Shown one piece after another: positions 60,301-64,000 of a stretch of 64,000 nucleotides of DNA. How positions within the stretch are numbered: the first letter of the stretch is position 1; each line of letters begins with the position of its first letter. The position numbers were made by a program, and so were the translations under genes. Below the pieces are notes generated by a model. It worked only from the letters and a program-made list of their open reading frames with translations, did not search any database and was not told where the DNA came from. This DNA is from Protonemura montana (lineage: Eukaryota; Arthropoda; Insecta; Plecoptera; Nemouridae), in the NCBI GenBank assembly GCA_947568835.1, contig OX387606.1, positions 7,688,001-7,752,000 of the forward strand. Reading direction: 5' to 3'.

Positions 60301-62059
60301 GAATACCAATTAGGATAAACAACCTTTGACGAGGATTTCATTCGAGTGCCATTAAATAAATACATGCAATAAAAAATTCTCTAAAAGAAATCATAGTTCG
60401 GAATTCTATTGTCTATTTTTTTTTTAAACAAATGTGCTAAAAAATAATCTGTAAAAATATTGTCGATCTTTTATTGAAGACCAAGAATTTAAAATCACGT
60501 TTAAAGCTAAAGCTATTAAGCTAAAGATTATTCGATATTTTATTTTCAGAAAACTGAGGCCACTGGCTTTCCCTAAGATTATTAATGGTTAATTTAAAAG
60601 TAAATGATATTTTATTCGTACGTGGGCTAAGGCCATACCAAACGGCAGCAAAAGCGGCAGCAACGGCGGCAAGCATTCGAACAAATTATTATAAATCAAA
60701 CTATAGTTTATTAATATGGCTCCAAAGCAGTCACGAGTAGCCAGGTTAGAAATAACAAAATGAAAAACTAGATGCCTTCCGTTCGGCAGCGGCGGCTGCG
60801 GCGGCGGTCTCTTTAATTCATATTGCCAATTTACTACAGACGTTTCTATAATGTGTAATGCAATATCATCTACTGCTATCCGTCTAATTGTGATAGATAC
60901 TTATTGTGGAAAATGTGTATCAATAAAAAAAAACTTGGCTTAGCACATTACCGGGCATGATAGCGTTATTGGCAAGCCTGGTGCATTATTCCTAAGCAAT
61001 GAAATAATGACGCCACATAAATCTCTGGCAGGTTTGTCACTACTGCATGGTGAATATGTCTGTGATTGCAAAGATACGCGAGTGCGGCTTGGAATCGAAT
61101 CAAGTTCTACAGCTCTATAAGATAATTGACACAATATTGTCATACATTTAAAACACTTTTTTTCACAAAATAATGACTATAAATTCGCGTGAGAAATCCG
61201 TGTAAGATCCACGTTCGTTGGATAAAGTCTGTGTAAGTCTTCTGATGATTATACCGATATGTGTACCAATGGAGACACTGCAAGTATGGAGCTTCTCTAC
61301 CGTCGCTTCGATGGGTACAGGTTAGACACACAAAAAATCCGTTAGGTGCCTGCTTCGAATGGTAAAGAGCCAAGTACATGTTCTCGAATAAAGCTCTTAT
61401 TACTATTATTTGCTTGACCAATGGTTACAAGAAGTAAAGAATACAGCGCGCTCAGCTTCTTCATTAGTCGATAGTCTATTCTATAATAAAATAAAGAATG
61501 AACAAAAAAAAAATTGGACGTAAAAGGAATACGTGGGGGTTTGAATTGTGATTGTTTTTAATTACACATTCATTAGTTGCGCGGACGGTAGCCGAACTTA
61601 TAAATCGGAATCAAATGGCTGGAAGGCTTCTTGCGAGAAAGTATACTACTGAGAGATTGTATCATTACTCGAAGCTGCGCCGATTTTTTTCAACCAATTA
61701 TTAAGAACCGATAAATCAAGCTAGACAATGAATTAATACCATTGTTTATAACTATGCATTGCTTTTCTTATCTGCGCAAGCACAATTAAAAAAAAATCAA
61801 ACTCCCCCGCAAAATCTTCTCAAAGCTATGATTGCTTTTTGAAAATTATTTCGAAACCAGAATTCGACCTTGTCTCTTCTTGATTTATTTTAGCTTATAA
61901 TAAAGCTTAGCCTAATTGTATACTCATACTAATCGGACAAGATCGGAAAGATTATAACGGAAGTTTTAAAAAACTTGCAATTGGAATTTTCTTTTAGTGG
62001 GTACAACGAATGATATGGCCAAATTTGGTTTGATGTAGCTTATAGATTATCTTCTGGCT

Positions 62060-62140
62060 GTTTCAAACCCTCCAACTCATGTGGTCAGATATATGGGTTC
62101 GAAGCCGCAAGCTTGATTGCCTTTTCCAATCAATCAGCTC
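62060..62140 (+). mobile_element. B-box-containing remnant (possible tRNA-derived SINE)
   Basis: GGTTCGAAGCC (62096-62106) is a B-box match; no convincing A-box precedes it. A CCAATCAATCAGC stretch follows, similar to SINE tails. Confidence 0.3.
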
Positions 62141-62178
62141 TTCCTACTAAAACAGTAAAACTGACGAATACATTATAA

Positions 62179-62195
62179 ATATATATATATATATA
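62179..62195. repeat. (AT)n microsatellite
   Basis: About eight AT units. Confidence 0.85.
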
Positions 62196-64000
62196 CCACA
62201 CCCGACACTTTAAAATAATTTGACAAGTAATGCCCTTGATCTTCTACAGTTCTGTTTGCCAAACGTAGACCTATAGCGTAGATCTGTTCTTGTAGGTGCT
62301 GCCGCATACGCATTTTAGACATTTTCGTCGAGCTCTGAAGGTTGGCCAAATTGTTCCTTCAGCAAAGGCATCAGTGCAGTGCAGTGCACATGTGTCACCT
62401 GATCGAATCAGCACTGACACCAAGGAAATGCATTTCGGGATACATAATATTGGACCATGTTACTTACGCGAACTAATGTCTATAAATAACAATGACTAAA
62501 TTTAACTTGGCGTGTATAAATACAATGTCCTTTCTTCTAAATCGGAGTAATGTAATTTTAGATAAAGAGAGCAAGAATACGTGAAGAATGTGGGTGGATG
62601 GAGATTGAAGACAGAAACCAAATGGTTTTTTGGTGTTACTAAAGGCATATTCTCTGACCGTTCAAGTGTGACGGAACATATAAAAAAAAAACCCGGCGCC
62701 AAAATATTCGACACCGTTCATTTGAAAAGAATTCAATTTTCTCGCTTCTGCTTCCCGCCACCTCGAACCCGATCGGTTTAAAGGTAAACTTGAAAGAGAC
62801 GTATGCATTGGCTTCACTGGCGTGCCAGAATTGGGAGTCGGAATTCAAATCTCAATCTTTGACTGCGTTATGAAGGCCCTATTGCAAGTAAATTGGCAAA
62901 TGATTTCGCCTCGCCTCGACGGTGTTTGTGGGCTGCGCTTGGTGCCGACAGTTTGTTTAGGTCCAACAGCTTCTAGCTGCTCACTGCTATGAGCTGCGCT
63001 GCGCAGCGTCCCATGGCACCGCGCGAAGAGGTATGCTAATTCCACCTTGTCTTAGGTGTGTACGTGGGCGCAAGACAGAGATTCGTTCCAGGTCTCCGGC
63101 TCACGACATAATAACTAAGTTGCGGGGTTCAATTGTTTGTGTACTCACTATATATATGCTACAAAGCAACGCGGTACGTGTGGCAATTTGTTTAAGTGAT
63201 TATTAATGCGAAAACGAACAAAAAGCAAGACGATTGGAAAGTTTTGTTGTAGATGTATACCCTTGTTCGCGCGATGCAGCGGACGCATTGCGTTGTTCAA
63301 CAGAATCTAGGGATTTTTTTCTCAACCGCCAATCACGCACGTCAAACACAGCAGCTTATTTTCATAAGAACCAGAAGATTGAGTGCAGGCGTTATGCAAA
63401 AAGCAGCGAAGATTTAATGAAATATCTCGCCGCTATTTAACCGTTTCTATATTTGTATTTAAAGAATATGATAGCCAATCACAAATCTTCCAGATAAAAA
63501 TCAACTTAATTGTTTTGACCAGCTGCGTACTTAATTGGCTGCCTACTAAAAAGACAAAACGCAAAATGGTTGGCTAAAATCATCGCGCGCGAGTTAATGA
63601 CGATCGCTGCCAGAGTGGGCAGTAATGATCGTTGTCTCTCTTGCTTATCGCACTCTGATCCTGGGGCCTGTACCTGTCTGCAGTCCCGAGACACGGTTTC
63701 GTCTGTGTGGTACCTCGAGTGCGGAGCATCGGATAGTAGCCGAGATGATGTTGATTAGTGCCCCACTGGCTGGCTCAGGGCCATTGCTCGCCCGCACAAT
63801 CTTGGACAGGAATAGGCCCTTAAGTCTTAACCAACCGACCTATTAATTCCAATGCCATTTCTTTTATTTATATATATTATCACCACTCACATTCACAAAC
63901 ATGTTATTCGGTTTTGTCCCCACTATGTCTGTATATCGGTTCTTAAATATCGTTTACCTTAATATTGGAGGTCGCCTTTCTATAATATGTCTGAATGACA

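Larger units (their letters stand above)
48911..64000. other. Gene-poor right end
   Basis: About 15 kb with no recognised exon. Holds microsatellites, a GC-richer block at 54900-55350, the longest unexplained open frame (53989-54432 minus), a tRNA-like remnant at 62.1 kb and an inverted repeat at 51891-51943. Confidence 0.5.

Noticed and set aside
1..64000. CRISPR arrays, prokaryotic operons, viral or toxin genes
   Set aside because: No regularly spaced direct repeats and no such coding sequence was seen; the gene structures are those of an animal nuclear genome.

Overview
This is nuclear DNA from an arthropod, most likely an insect or close relative. The evidence is spliced genes with GT-AG introns of roughly 60 bp to 3 kb, proteins of animal families that read best as arthropod versions, and a 5S rRNA-derived SINE family. 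I cannot name the species. Exon borders below were worked out by hand from splice sites and reading phase; no alignment was run.

Left third (1-21.5 kb): three protein genes in tandem, all on the minus strand. (1) The 5' end of a laminin alpha chain gene of the LanA (vertebrate alpha-3/alpha-5) type: 13 coding exons from the ATG at 12768 to 437, encoding signal peptide, laminin N-terminal domain and ten laminin EGF-like repeats (785 residues), and continuing past the left edge. (2) A complete four-exon gene (17116-15067) for a 211-residue PQ-loop membrane protein, SLC66A3/PQLC3 type. (3) A complete seven-exon gene (21420-17967) for a 312-residue Na+/K+-ATPase beta subunit (nervana type). Genes 2 and 3 are packed tightly: the only AATAAA found downstream of the beta subunit lies about 90 bp from the TATA-like box of SLC66A3. 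The three genes share no obvious pathway. Laminin is a basement membrane chain, SLC66A3 is probably an organelle membrane transporter-like protein, and the beta subunit is part of the plasma membrane sodium pump.

Right two thirds (21.5-64 kb): about 42 kb in which I recognise no protein-coding gene. It holds SINE remnants, tRNA-like (pol III B-box) remnants, simple repeats and several sharply GC- and CpG-rich patches (27.7-28.0, 32.7-33.1, 33.9-34.3, 34.8-35.1, 41.8-42.4, 46.0-46.3, 48.5-48.9, 54.9-55.4 kb). Some patches carry coding-like frames or a good splice donor. They are the best candidates for promoters, untranslated first exons or short exons of a gene beyond the window, but none is proven.

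The most interesting element is the SINE family with a 5S rRNA-like head: two near full-length copies in opposite orientation (13356-13775 minus; 22240-22655 plus), one head-only fragment inside a laminin intron (4565-4655) and one 3' fragment (29555-29668). I found no CRISPR array, viral gene, operon or obviously new multi-gene system.
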